From: Hemerocallis citrina
Taxonomy: Eukaryota > Streptophyta > Magnoliopsida > Asparagales > Asphodelaceae
DNA length: 64,000 nucleotides
Direction of reading: 5' to 3'
Assembly: GCA_017893485.1 (NCBI GenBank)
Contig: CM030366.1
Location: forward strand, 50,380,065 to 50,444,064
Shown here: positions 21,502 through 33,031 of the stretch, one piece after another
Position numbering within the stretch: position 1 is the first letter of the stretch
How the letters are laid out: each line of letters opens with the position of its first letter
The notes under the pieces: model-generated
Database searches by the model: none
The model's input: the letters and a program-made list of their open reading frames with translations, nothing else
What the model was told of the DNA's origin: nothing
Position numbers and translations under genes: made by a program

Positions 21502-24500
21502 TGTCACACCCCGCTTCTCAAAATATGGAATACGAGTACGTAATGTAGGCCCAGCGAATGATGTAAACACCATCCATAAGCTGTACTAGACTAACTCAAC
21601 AATATGCAACAACAACACAACTACACAAGAATAGATAATCACATGAATCAAGATAACTTCAATGAAAAATGAAATAATCCAACAATAATAATATCCAACA
21701 CAAAAATTCAACATCTGGGAAAAACAAACTTCTGGAACATAAGCCCAAAACAAAATACAAAGTCATGACAATGTTCAAAGAAATAAGCTAGCAATAAATA
21801 AATTAAGCAGCGCAATCTTGGACTCCATCTCTACAATCGTTGCTCACCAATACCTTCAGGGATTGATCCTTCCGTACCTGTGAATATTTAATCTACAAAG
21901 AGAGAAAAGAGTGCCCTTAGAGCAAGTCGTGGGCAGGAAGTAGAGAAAAACAGAACAACGGAAAGCATGTATATCAAAGAAAAAGGGACAAGATCAAAGT
22001 CAAAGAACGAAGCGAAAAGCAGGCAATAGTATCAAAGGTTTACATTACACATGTAATGAGTGATGTCAAGTTAAATTCAATACAAGATCAAGTATGCATG
22101 TTATTAATCATTTTATTAGCCTATCTAGTGCACGTACTACTGCATCCCATACTACAGGTTCGGCGCAAGCACACAGTGAACGTTTTAGATTGATGGTGAA
22201 TTCATGGTTCATGTACTCGATATTGATAACAATAATTTACAATGAAGAATTAACAATCAATCATTGCAATCAATACTCCTCCTTCCATGCCAAGTGTTTA
22301 AGTAAGCAAGAAGTCCTTACCGAGTACAGTTTCCGATCGTTCACTACCAAGTCTACCCATAATACTCTGGCTTGTTAATAGTTTATTTTTATCCTATGTG
22401 AGCATGCAAGAAGGTGTCAATGTTGTATGATACTAAGTGTGTCTAATTCTATACGTTACAGACAAATCATAAAGCAAACTTGTCAACTACACACCATTTA
22501 CATAATCAGGACAGCATGACCTTGCTGTACTAAAATATGGATTACAGGCACTAAAAAATAGAAAATCTGAATCTGTCAGAAGATATAGAAAGTAGACTTC
22601 CATACAGTTCCAGCAAATATATATATGGCATATAAAAGCTACGGGAGCTAGGGTAAAAACTCTATTCTATTCAGGTTTTATGTTCAGGCAGCATGCAGTA
22701 AATTGTGTTCACCTATTTGTTTCAGATCAGAAAACTCATCAAATAAATCTATGAAAATTCTTGTTCATTCCTACACATGTCTAGTTCCAGCTAGATTTAT
22801 TTCAGATTTTTCTTTTACTGTTAGCATGGTCAATTAAATTATAGAACAGCAGGATATGCATGCATTTTTGAATCTGGAAATTCTAACACATCTGTACTAA
22901 AATGATGATATCTAACAGATGACAAATTGGAATTCAAATCCGCAAAAAAGGTAGTAAACTAGACATCTGAGACTAAATTTCATGTTCAGAAAGTTATTTC
23001 AAATTATGACAGTAGCATGGCCGAAAATCTGATTCAAAAAGAGACAACTAGTAGTCCAGAATTTGTGTTAACATTAATAGGCAATAAATTAAATCATACA
23101 ATCATATATTTCATGCAAATGGGTAATCAAAGTGATCCTAGATGTCAACATACATATTTCTTTGTTTAAGATATAATTTCGCAGGCATTGTATTAATTCA
23201 TCAATCAAATTCAATCCAACACATTCAATTTAACATGTCCAATCCATCAAACAATCCTATGTATGTGTCTAGTTGTTTTCATGTAAATGTGCATATTCAT
23301 GAAATAATAGGGACTAGGTTTTAGATCAAAGAGAGTGGCACGAAGTTAAGAGTATGTTGGGTTAGCTCATGTAAACCCTCGATAAACTTAACAGAATTGT
23401 CAAATACAGCATGATAAGGAAATGACGGGATCTACTTGTAGAGATCAAAGGAATCTTGAACAAAATAAAATACTAGTTTAAGAAGAGACTTGCCTGTTAA
23501 ATTGCAGCTTCGAATAATATAGAATAACGGGATTAGAATCTCGGGCGACGAACCAAAGCACGGCGAGACACGTGCAAAACACCAAACGGCGAGACTCCAA
23601 AACAGAAACTCAAGCACACAACTCCACACTGGATCGGGGAAAAACAGCAAACAGCAACCCCAAATCCACTGCACCCAGAACACCAAACAGCAGATCCCAC
23701 CACTCCCGTTTCGTCTCCTTCTTCCCTTCCACAAAGAGAGAGAGCGGGGATGGCGATGTTGGCTGGCTGCGCTCGGGACGACGGCGACGACACCATGCAA
23801 GGCGACGACACTTACGATGGCGGCACTGCGGTCGGGAAGTGACGGCAATGGCGAGACTCCGAAGAGAGAGTGAGCTCTATTTCTTCTTAAAAATAGGGGA
23901 AGACGCCAACGGGGATGAACGGGGATTGGACGACGATGAGGACGCTAGGAGGGGTCTGCGGTAGATGAAGGGGGTGCACGGAGGGGATACGGTGGCAATA
24001 AGCGAGAACGGTGGGTTCGGCGATGGAGCAAAAGGGTCGGTGATGGGTTTTGATGGCGGGTTAATGGCGAAGACGAGGATGGGGAAGATGATCGGAGGGG
24101 CAATAAGGGAACGGTGAAGAGGATGATGGTGGGTGGTGATGACGGTGGTTGGAGGTGACGAGGTGGCGGCTTGGCGATGGGTTTGAGCGGTTGGCGAAAA
24201 CAGAGAGAGAGGAGAGATGAGGGTCGGGGAGAGAGAGGGTAAAATATTAGGGTTTAATTAATAGGGTATTTATAGGAAATTAGAAAATTAGATTTTGGGT
24301 TGTGGTTTAGTGGGTTTTGGGTACAGATTTTGGCTCCAAAAAGCGACGAACAAGCATAAAACAATGAGATGAACATAAAGGGAAACAAATCAAACTCAAA
24401 ATAGGAAGAACGAAATTTCACAATGAACCAAAGATAGCAAAAATTTCAACCAAAAGAGCACAAAACGATCAAGAGGAAATAAAAGAACCCAAGAAATTCC

Positions 24501-24582
24501 GAAAATATAATATAATAAAGGAATCCCGATACAATAATCAAAAGAGAACAAGGTACAATAAAATCAAAAAATAGGGGTTACA
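21502..24582 (-). mobile_element. E2 5' LTR
   Basis: 3081 bases, from TGTCACACCCCGC to GGGGTTACA. In its own sense: about 310 bases of promoter, TATA at 24266-24274, a GC-rich leader, donor-like AG|GCAAGT (23488-23495), AT-rich sequence, then conserved blocks CCGAGTACAG (22320) and GCATCCCATACTACAGG (22141). This copy is uninterrupted and shows the empty site of B1. No gene within it. Confidence 0.9.
24266..24274 (-). promoter_or_regulatory. TATA box of the E2 5' LTR
   Basis: TATAAATAC on the minus strand, same position as in the 3' LTR; this copy would have driven the element. Confidence 0.65.
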
Positions 24583-24587
24583 TGGAT

Positions 24588-25745
24588 AGTACAACTACTG
24601 TGATATATCTGCAACCACTCCAACAGCTACCTCCACTTCCTCAGCTGTCAGGTTATAAGCCTGACCACGACTCCCAGTCTAGCCTCCTCTAGGAGCCACA
24701 CGCCTCTGCTCAAAGGTTTTCCTCAGAGGTGGAAGAGGCGGTCTACCCTGATCACGAGTTGGTGCTCCCTGCTGAACGGTACCTCCAGCCTAAATAGCTA
24801 CCCTACTCCTGGGGCAATCCTAAATCATATGATCACTGCTTCCACATGCAAGGCATAGTTGATTAGCTACCCTGCAGTCGCGCTGTGGATGCCCAACCTT
24901 ATGGAAATAGCCACAAGTCTCGACAGTCCTCAGAACAACAGGTGCGTACGGCTCTGCCCTTGCAGGAGGAGGCGAGACTGGCCTCCGAATTGGTCCTCCG
25001 ATAGGCCGAACTGCACCAGGGTGCGAAACAGTCCGCTGGGGAACACCTGACCTGCTAAGGGTCTGCTCCTAGATCTGAGCAGCATCTAGAACGTCGGCAT
25101 AGGTACGAAGCTGAAGAGCAGCCAAGCAGTCCTGGAGGGAAAAACTCAAGCCCAACTGGAATCTGCGAGCCTTATCCTCATCAGTGGCTACGAGGGCGGG
25201 AGCGAAGTGAATGAGCAGAGTAAACTCTGCAGCATACTCGTCCACGAAATGGTTTCCCTGGGTTAGGGAAACAAATTGTGGTTCCATTTCTGCCTTGGTA
25301 ACAATGGGAAAAACTTTGCCATGAAGCTCTCTAAGAAAGTAGCCCACTCAATGGGTATTGCCATCCTTTTGGTTTCAGCCCACCACCAGATGTGGGCGAG
25401 ATCCACCAATTGGATGCTGACCACATCCACATAATCAATATCAGCAACACGGGCAGTGATCAATAGTTGCTCCGTCTGGATAAGCCATTGCTCAGCCTCC
25501 AGCAGTGAATCAGTACCCAAAAAGTTATCCGGGTGCAGCCTCATGAAATCTGCTACTGTACCGGGCCTTGGTGGCAGTGGCCTAGGTGCAGGTGCAGCGG
25601 CAATTCCATTGGCCACCAAAGTGTCCCTCATCAATTCATTGTGCTCCTACTGGAGAGCCATCATCTACTGAATCGTCGGATGAATAGCAGCGTTGTCCGG
25701 CTGCTCATCCCTCATGCGAGAAGAAGAAGAATTTCCACAAGCCAT
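24588..25745 (-). pseudogene. gag: E1 gag, without intron 1
   Basis: Start ATG at 25745-25743 (MACGNSSSS). Text follows E2: LPPRPGTVADFMRLHPDNFLGTDSLLEAEQWLIQTEQLL, DIDYVDVVSIQLVDLAHIWW, WATFLESFMAKFFP, then QFVSLTQGNHFVDEYAAEF read straight across the point where E2, E3 and E4 have intron 1. Two zinc knuckles remain in outline: CGYFHKVGHPQRDC has lost its second Cys, and CLACGSSDHM has a stop before its last Cys. Stops near 25665 and 25080 and a frameshift near 25300 disable it. The end runs into intron 2, where E2 was inserted. Confidence 0.85.
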
Positions 25746-25870
25746 AGTCTGAAACACGATCAAATATGGTCAGTACCTAGGTTATCTATTGGTTATTATA
25801 TATACATTCATGTGATCATCATGGTGTGTATATTATTAGGTTAACCTGGCCAGAGCCAAACTTGACTAAT

Positions 25871-25930
25871 ATATCAATCAAAGCCAAACCTTCATAAAGT
25901 TACACATATGTGACTGATATATTATCCAAC
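25871..25930 (-). promoter_or_regulatory. Leader hairpin of E1
   Basis: Arms ACTAATATATCAATCAAA and GTGACTGATATATTA pair imperfectly; same place as in E2, and more eroded. Confidence 0.45.
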
Positions 25931-25936
25931 CCTGGT

Positions 25937-25950
25937 GCTCTGATACCACT
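25937..25950 (-). promoter_or_regulatory. PBS of E1
   Basis: AGTGGTATCAGAGC on the minus strand: an exact 12-base match to the initiator-Met tRNA complement, eight bases from the LTR end. Confidence 0.9.
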
Positions 25951-25958
25951 AAAAACCT

Positions 25959-28900
25959 TGTCACGCTCCGCTTCCCAAAATACAGAATACGAGTACGTAA
26001 CGTAGGCCCAGCGAATGAAGTAAACACCATCCATAAGCTGTACCAGACTAACTCAACAATATGAAATAACAATCACAACCACACAAGAAGATATAATCAC
26101 ATAAATAAAGATCAACTTCAACAATAAATGTAATAATCTAAATAATAATATCCAACATCTGGGATAAAAACAAACTCGGTTCATAAAAGCAAAAAAACAA
26201 AGTATAATATCAAGACAATGTTCAAAAGAATAATCTAGCAAGAAAGAAAATTTAGCAGCACAATCTTTGGTTCCATCTCCTAGAATTGTTGCTCACCAAT
26301 TCCTTTTGATATTGTTCCATCAGTACCTGTAAATTCTTGATCTCAAAAGAGAGAAATAATGTCCTTAGAACAAGTCATGGACAGCAAATAGAGAAAGCAG
26401 GGAATAATAGGAACATGGCATATAAAAAAAATGGGGGGATGGGATCAAAGTCAATAGCAAAGACAAGGAATGACAATAATGTCAAGGGTCTATTTTAATC
26501 ATGCATTTAATTAATAGTTTCAATTCAAGTTCAATATTGGTGACAATATACAGGATCAAGCAAGAAATGTCAAATGCAGGTTATTAATTATTTTATTAAC
26601 CTATCTAGTACACTTACTACTGTGTTCCATTCCACAGGTTCGGCGCAAGCACATAGTATACGCTTTAGACAGATGGTGAATTCACGGTTCATGTACTCGG
26701 CCCAGTAATTAGTGTTTAATGTTCAATGACAGTGATTATCAAGCACTATTTTATGGCCATCCGTCAGCACAAGTCAAGAAGTAGGGCCTGACCGAGTACA
26801 GTTTCCGATTGTTCACTACCAAGTTATCCCATAATACCCCGGCTTGTAATCATTTTATTTCATCCTATGTTAGAATGCAAGAAGGCGTTAATGTTGTATG
26901 ATGCTAGGTATGACTAATTCTACTCATTACAGACAAATCAAGAAGCAACCATATTAAATTAACACAAATCACACAATCTGGACAGCATGACATTGCTGTA
27001 CAAAAACACAGATTACCACTACTAAAAAAAAATCTAGATTTGTCAGAAATTCTAGAAACTAGACTCTCTGCCGGTTCCAGCAAATATATACACGACATAT
27101 ACAAGTGACAGAAACTAGGGTAAAAATCCTATTCTTTTCAGATTTTATGTTCGGGCAGCAAGTTGTAAATTGTGTTCACATATATGTTTTAGGTTAGAAA
27201 ACTCATCAATTAAATCTACAAAAATTTAGGGTGGTTACTACACATGTCTAGTCTTAGCCAAATTTTTTTCATATTTTTATTTTACTGTTAACATATTCTA
27301 TTTAATTATGAAATAGAAAGATACGCATGAATTTGTGAATCTGGAAATTCAAACACAGTTGTATTAAAATACTGATATCTAACAGATTGTACATCAGAAT
27401 TCAAATCCGTCAAAATTTCTGGAAAATAGATTCATGGGGCTATAATTCATGTTCAGAAAGTTATTTCAAATTACAACAGAAACATGGTCGAAAATCTTAT
27501 ACAAAAAGACACAAACAACGGTCTAAGAAATAGTTTGATATGAATAGGCAATAACTTTATCTTACAACCATATAATTCATGCTAATTAACAATCAAAGTA
27601 ATGTTGGATGTTTAACATGCATAATTCTAGTTTTAAGATGCAATTTCACAGACATGGTAATCAATTCATTAAATCAAATTCAATCGAACATATTCAATTC
27701 ATCAAACACTTCTCTAACATGGATCTAGTTTTTTTTTATGTAAAAGTGCATATGCAATGTGCAAGAGGGACTAGATTTTAGATCAAAGATGTAGGCTCGA
27801 CGTTAAGCATATATTGGGTTAGCTCGTGTAAACCCTCAATATACTTAACGGAATTTCAATTAGCAATATGATAAAAAATTTGGATATACTTGCAGAGATC
27901 AAAGAATCGTGAACAAAACAATAAACTAGTTCAAAACGAGACTTTCCTTTTAGTTGTTAATTTCGAATATTTAGAATAACGGGATTAGAATCCCGGACAA
28001 CGAACCACGAACAAGGAAACACGTGCGAGCCCGTACAAACAGCAAAATAGCGAACACCAAACACAGCCAATCAGTGGATCCTCTTCACAAAAAACCAAAT
28101 GCCAGATAATCCTTTTCACTTCCACAACAACACACACCGAAACCAACTCCCACTCTCTACTACCAAACACCAACAACAACGAAGGAGGGGGAAGCGGCGG
28201 CGATCGTCGACTGCGGCGAGGAGCGACAGTAGTGACGAGAGCGAGGGCGGCTGATGGCGGGGCACTGGCGGTCGGGAAGCGATGTAGCGACAAAAACTTT
28301 GGTAAGCTCAATCGGTGATTTTTTTCGTCAAAACAGAGGAGGAGACGGCAGGGGTGTTCGGGATTCTGGACAACGACGAGAGCAAAGAGGGGTCACTAGT
28401 GGTTGCGGGGGATAGCGGAGAGGGTGAAGGTGGTGGTCGATGAGATGGCGACGGCGAGGTGGATGGGTGCAGGTGATGGGTTCGGTGGAGTTCGGGAAGG
28501 CGACAGGATGGTGGTGGTGATCGGAGACGATGGCGAAGGGGCTAGGGTGATGACGGGATGAGGGTAGGGTGATCGAGGTGGTGGTCGGACAATGGAATAG
28601 GAGAACGGGGTGGCTCGGGATGGGTTTTGAAAATGAAAATAGAAAGTGGGAGAGGATGAGAGCGGCGGTAGGGAGAGAGAGAGATAGGGATTATTATATT
28701 AGGGTTTAAGGGGGGTATTTATAGGGTAATTAAGATATAGGGATTTTGGGTTGCGGGTTAATGGGTTTATGGTACAGGTTTAGGCTCCAAAAACAGATCA
28801 ACAAATAGAAATCAATGATGAACATACTGCGGAACAATTTAAACTCAAAACAGGAAAAGAAAAATTTGCAATGAGCCAAAAATAGCAGGATTCAATCCAA

Positions 28901-29036
28901 AAGAGTACGGAATGACCAAAAGAGAATAAATGAACCCAAGAAAAGAAAAATTTTATTATTAAAAGGTATTCAGATACAATAATCAAGAAAAGAAAAATAA
29001 AATGCAAAATAGAAAAATAGGGCATACGTGGCGGCT
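25959..29036 (-). mobile_element. E1 5' LTR
   Basis: Starts TGTCACGCTCCGC. The right end is eroded: AATAGGGCATA in place of AATAGGGGTTACA, so the boundary near 29036 is approximate. TATA box at 28715-28723. The donor site conserved in other copies is GAAAGT here (27943 region), so lost. No gene within it; the (GA)n-rich stretch near 28660-28690 is simple sequence. Confidence 0.8.
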
Positions 29037-29640
29037 GATGATGACTTGATGGAGATCGGGTTGTGGTTGAGGTAGTGTGAAAGGGGTTGAGGTGTAGACT
29101 GAACCTTTATTTTCGACGATGGGTCTTACAGATGGTTCGGGACGACTTCTGTGGGAGCCCCCCGGTGCAGCTCCTCTGGAGGGAGGCGGAACCTGCTGAA
29201 GGAGAGACATTTCTTACTGAGGTTGCTGGGGTTGCACTTTTTGAAAGACAGGAGGAAGGTCTTCAAGAGGAAGAGGTGGAGAAAGAGGGTTGACTCGTCA
29301 TCTTGAGGCCGCCGCCTTCCCTTTTCCCTTAGGAGACATGGCTGAAAGTAACTTTTTACAAGCGAATTCTGGTCGGAATTTCTTTACTATTTCCATAGAC
29401 GACGCCAATCTGTTACTGCTTTTTTCGGTGTGGGAGCAATCAGATGATGTGGATTCTTCTGAGGAACAATCAAGAACTGGCCTTTTGTCTTTCAACGATA
29501 TTAACTACCTTTGACTGCAGTTGACTTCTCGATCTGACTCATTTGCGCCATTAGATTTGATTCGTGTGGTGACGATCGCCTCCGCTGACCTGCAAAAAGT
29601 CTGAAACATCGGGATTGATCCTGGCGACAGACCCTCCAAC
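29037..29640. other. Unclassified sequence with short open frames
   Basis: GC-balanced sequence unlike the surrounding LTRs. A minus-strand frame at 29298-29495 reads Ser/Lys-rich text ending MSPKGKGKAAASR, and the next segment (29090-29290) is proline-rich in the minus strand. A minus-strand ATG near 29550 (MAQMSQIEKSTAVKG) is followed by a GT dinucleotide that could be a donor. I do not recognise a family. It could be a captured gene fragment, an unusual element interior, or a decayed host exon. Confidence 0.3.
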
Positions 29641-29699
29641 ACTCAAGTCAAAAATCAAGAAGATTATGAGAGATTTTTTTGTGGAAAAAATATTGATTA

Positions 29700-30066
29700 C
29701 CAGTTTCTGATGGTGGTAGTTCCAAAATCGGCCCGGGCTCGGGCTTTTTGGCTTTATTTGGACCCAGGCTTGGGCCTCATTTTAGCAACCCGACTGGAAA
29801 TCGAGCTGGACTAGGACCCTAGAAAACTTAGGCTCGGGCTCGGGCTCGGGTTTGTATAAGTCCGGCCCTTGCCTGGTCCGTTACCAGCTTCAACTAGGAT
29901 AGGGGGGTTGGTTGTGAGGAAGGGGTGGAGGAGGAGGGGAGGAGGAGGTAGTGATAGGAGGGGGGAGGGATTCTCCGTTGCCGGAGTTCAGCTGACGGAG
30001 GTAGGTAAGGGATTATGAAGGAGCAGGTAGGAGCTCATTGGTAAAAGTTGTTACTTATATCTCTAA
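29700..30066. repeat. GGGCTCGGGCTC simple repeats and purine-rich stretch
   Basis: CCCGGGCTCGGGCTTTTT near 29728 and GGCTCGGGCTCGGGCTCGGG near 29830, followed by a GGAGGAGGGG-rich run at 29900-29970. Such GGGCTC clusters occur near ends of some hAT-type DNA transposons, but I see no terminal inverted repeats or duplication here. No gene. Confidence 0.45.
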
Positions 30067-30447
30067 TCTCTAATATTATAATGGGAGAGTTGGGGTTGTC
30101 ATTTGTCAACATACAAACCCGTGCATTGCACGTGCAACTCCAACTCTCTCATTAATTACAACAAAACAAACAAACAAACAAAATTGCACTTATTTAAACG
30201 TGCAACGCACGTACAAAATAATGTTTCAATATTTTTTAACACCAAACAAACACATATGTTGCACGTACAACTCCAACTCTACATATGAACACATGCATTG
30301 CTACTACAAATCATAGCTTTTTTTAAAAATATTTTTCTCAATTACGTGCAACGTAGTCCTACCCCAAAACTATTTCTTAACACATATATCGCACGTGAAA
30401 ATCTTCAAACTCTTATCAAAACGTGCATCGCACGTGAAAAATACTAG
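30067..30447 (+). mobile_element. Miniature Helitron 1
   Basis: Starts TCTCTAATATTATAATGG after an A, and ends with hairpin ACGTGCATCGCACGTG, then a short spacer and CTAG (30444-30447) followed by T, the Helitron insertion signature. 381 bases, non-coding, with several further GCACGT words inside, so it may contain nested copies. It depends on rolling-circle enzymes encoded elsewhere. Confidence 0.7.
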
Positions 30448-30542
30448 TACTAGTTAATGTTGATGAGGAGAGAATCCATACTAGGAAAGATGAATGAAGA
30501 AATCCAAATGTCTCAACAACACAAAATGGCAAAGCAAACAAA

Positions 30543-30728
30543 TCTCTAATATTATAATAGGAGAAGGTCTTAGTGTCATTTGTCATTTTGTCATTCTACC
30601 AATATGTGCAACGCACGTACATAACTAATATAGAGGAGGTTTCCGTTTCAAATCCTCCCAACGTCAGAGTTCTTATTTTTATTTTTTGGAACTATTAAAA
30701 CGTGCATCGCACATGTAAAATTTATATT
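30543..30728 (+). mobile_element. Miniature Helitron 2 (3' end lost)
   Basis: Starts TCTCTAATATTATAATAGG, shares body with Helitron 3 (ACGTACATAACTAATATA, CAAATCCTCCC, CGTCAGAGTT), and has CGTGCATCGCACATG, but the CTAG is missing (TTTATAT instead). Confidence 0.65.
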
Positions 30729-30779
30729 TTTTGTTTATTCTTCACTAATCTCTAATCTTTATATATCTCTAATCTCTAA

Positions 30780-30963
30780 TCTCTAATATTATAATGGGAG
30801 AAGGCCTTATTGTCATTTATCATTTTGTCATTCAACTAACATGTGCAACACACGTACATAACTAATATAAATGAGGTTTCCGGTTCAAATCCTCCCTACG
30901 TCAGAGTTTTTATTTTTATTTTTTGAAATTATTAAAACGTGCATCGCACGTATAAATTACTAG
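30780..30963 (+). mobile_element. Miniature Helitron 3
   Basis: 184 bases from TCTCTAATATTATAATGG to hairpin CGTGCATCGCACG and CTAG (30960-30963) followed by T. About nine tenths identical by eye to Helitron 2, which lies 50 bases upstream in the same orientation. Confidence 0.75.
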
Positions 30964-31599
30964 TCAACAAAAAAGCCATAGAGAAAACCCCGTTTTCCAG
31001 CGGCTCAATACACAATTACAATCAATGAGCAGAGAATCGGCAACAAATCATAATCTCATCAACAAATCCAAAACCCGAAATGTACATTCTTATCTCCTCT
31101 TTATTTACCCCCTCTCTATTTATCCCCCTACCCCTACCCTGGTGCGGTTCTGTTGGAACCACCATCGTTGCCGCAGTTCTTGGAGCTTTCTTGGCCATGG
31201 TGGACCATGGGTTTGGTAGAATTGAGGGTAAGGAAAAGAAGAGTGAGCCTGGGGTTAGGGAAGGAGACCCAGAATCTCAAGAATTCATGAAGAGGAAGAC
31301 AGGTTATGCAAATGATCGACAGCGCTAAATGGTGCCATCCCTTCTTTATTTATATTCAGATTTACATAAAATACACGTGAATGGAAAGCTAACAGTTAGG
31401 CAGTTACAATGGGTCCTACAGCTGATCTGCCTTAGATCCTTCATCCAACGACTCACGTACATTTCACACAGTCTTATTTACACAAAACCCCCTATTGTTC
31501 TACTTATTACATTCCCACTAATACCCTGATACATCCCAAGTCTTCAAATGCATCTTCTGGATTCCAACAGCAGCTATCTGTGATCCCAACCTTTCGAGC
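30964..31599 (-). mobile_element. Possible LTR and gag start of the E6 family
   Basis: Follows the E6 chromodomain stop. On the minus strand, 31530 downward has TGTATCAGGGTATTAG, a TAAATAAG promoter-like word and AATATAAATAAAG, as expected of a short chromovirus LTR. Further on, a minus-strand ATG near 31198 opens MAKKAPRTAATMVVPTE. I could find no PBS or second LTR, so the boundaries are unknown. Helitron 3 bounds it on the left. Confidence 0.3.
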
Positions 31600-32112
31600 T
31601 CATCTATTCTCCATTGTAGCTTCATTGCGACATGCATCAACTCCACCCCCCATCTTTTTAGACCTTGCCTCAAGGTCGAATAAAGGGAATCGATGCACCA
31701 AATCCCAATACGACTCCCATGAAGCTGAATCTGCAGTTTGATCTTTCCACTGGATCGAAACTTCTAAAACCATTTTCTTTCCCTTAATTACACCTCGTCT
31801 ATCAAGTATTAACTCAAGTTCCATGAGAACCTTGTAGACAGCAGAAGGAATAGACCTTTGAACTTCCACCGCAGCCCCCACATGTCTTCACAGCTGAGAG
31901 ATATGAAATACTGGATGGATCTTTGCATCTAATGGAAAGTCCAATTTATAGGCAACAACTCCAATTCTTTCAAGGACTCTATATGGTCCATAGTACAATG
32001 GTGCTAACTTTTGAATAGCTCTTGCAGATACTGATGTTTGCCTATATGGTTGTAACTTGAGATATACCAATTCCCCAACTGCAAATTTTTTTTCCACCAT
32101 GAGTATCAGCAT
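31600..32112 (-). pseudogene. pol: E6 integrase C-terminus with chromodomain
   Basis: Minus strand. 32112-31888 reads [35 protein letters not shown] and [11 protein letters not shown], the GPY/F module after the integrase core. After a stop, 31881-31600 continues with LILDRRGVIKGKKMVLEVSI, QWKDQTADSASWESYWDL and FPLFDLE, the chromodomain of Reina-type chromoviruses, which directs integration to marked chromatin. A stop follows MENR. E6 belongs to a different lineage from E1-E5. Confidence 0.85.
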
Positions 32113-33031
32113 ATTTTTTCATTCTTTGCTGAGCCGCTATCAGATGATCCTTTAATAGTTGTAGGTAGACATCTCTGGTAAGCAATGCTTCTTCCACTTG
32201 AGGTTTAGTAGCTGTATGAGGAACATATGAAATCAATGTAGGAGGAGCCCTACCATATAAGGTTTCATACGGAGTGGTCTTAGTTGCACTATGCCAGGTT
32301 GTGTTGTACCAATACTCTGCCCATGGTAGCCAATTGCTCCACTCTTTTGGCCTATGATGACAGAAACAACGAAGATAGGTCTCCAAACACCTATTAACAA
32401 CTTCGGTTTGCCCATCTGTTTGGGGGTGATATGCCATTGAGAATTTTAGTTTGGTACCTTGCAACTTTAATGTCTCCTTCATCAAGTTACTAGTGAAAAC
32501 TGCCCCTCTATCACATACAATTGAAACTGGCATCCCATATAACTTGAAAACCCCTTCAATTAGAACTTGCACAATAGTATTTGCTGTATAAGGATGTTGT
32601 ATAAGGAAAAAGTGCACATACTTACTCAACCTATCTTCGACCACCAAGATAACTGAGTATCTTCTACTGATAGGAAGCCCTTCAATAAAATCCATGCTTG
32701 CTTGCTGCCACACTTGATCAGGAATTGGTAAAGGTTGTAATAAACCAGATGGAGCTTGTGGAACATATTTACTGGTTTGACAAATTGTGCATTCTCTCAC
32801 ATAAGTTCTAACATCCCCTTTAATTCCCTTCCACCAAAAAGACCTACGAAGTCTTTGCAATGTTTTGTCATAACCAGAGTGACCACCTATAGGAGAATCA
32901 TGATGCTCATATATCAACATCTGTCTATATGGAGAGGTAGGATTGATTATTACCTTTGATTGTTTGTACCAAACTCCTCTTATTCTATGAAACTTGCTGT
33001 TTGATGACTTTGCAACTTTGGCAGCTAACAC
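32042..33031 (-). pseudogene. pol: E6 integrase
   Basis: An open frame of 329 codons. Zinc-binding HHCC (HHDSPIGGHSGYDKTLQ ... CTICQTSK), catalytic core MDFIEGLP (Asp), IVCDRGAVFTS (Asp) and HPQTDGQTEVVNR (Glu, 35 residues on), then PYETLYGRAPP. The catalytic triad is intact. It shifts frame near 32070 into the GPY module. It would insert the cDNA. The neighbours are RNase H on the right and the chromodomain on the left, in normal order. Confidence 0.9.

Larger units (their letters stand above)
21292..23493 (-). other. Proposed leader intron of E2 (GC-AG)
   Basis: On the minus strand: donor CAG|GCAAGT at 23496-23488 in the transcribed part of the 5' LTR, acceptor GTGTTTCAG ending at 21292, with a TACTGAC branchpoint-like word about 24 bases upstream. 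The acceptor is three bases before the gag ATG. Removal would take out the end of the LTR, the PBS and the hairpin, and many upstream ATGs, leaving about 740 bases of leader. Confidence 0.5.
1584..24582 (-). mobile_element. E2: composite Ty3/gypsy chromovirus element with both LTRs
   Basis: A full minus-strand element, 5' LTR at 21502-24582 and 3' LTR at 1584-9363, flanked by TGAAT and TGGAT, a five-base duplication with one change. Order in its own sense: 5' LTR, PBS, hairpin, gag, protease, RT, RNase H, integrase, chromodomain-like tail, 3' LTR. Three later LTR insertions interrupt it: B1 (2633-7328), S1 (9620-13786) and B2 (17150-20086). Without them the element is about 11.2 kb. Long LTRs and an integrase tail ending in a WELE..PHLF pattern fit the Tekay/Del branch of chromoviruses. 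Stops, frameshifts and a lost integrase aspartate show it is dead. Confidence 0.85.

Noticed and set aside
29087..29514. Two plus-strand frames of 68 and 74 codons
   Set aside because: No recognised family, weak start context, and the minus strand has equally plausible frames; kept only as unclassified sequence.
31025..31328. A plus-strand frame with a hydrophobic stretch near 31080-31210
   Set aside because: The minus strand gives a more likely gag-like start (MAKKAPRT) next to an LTR-like region; neither is firm enough to call a gene.
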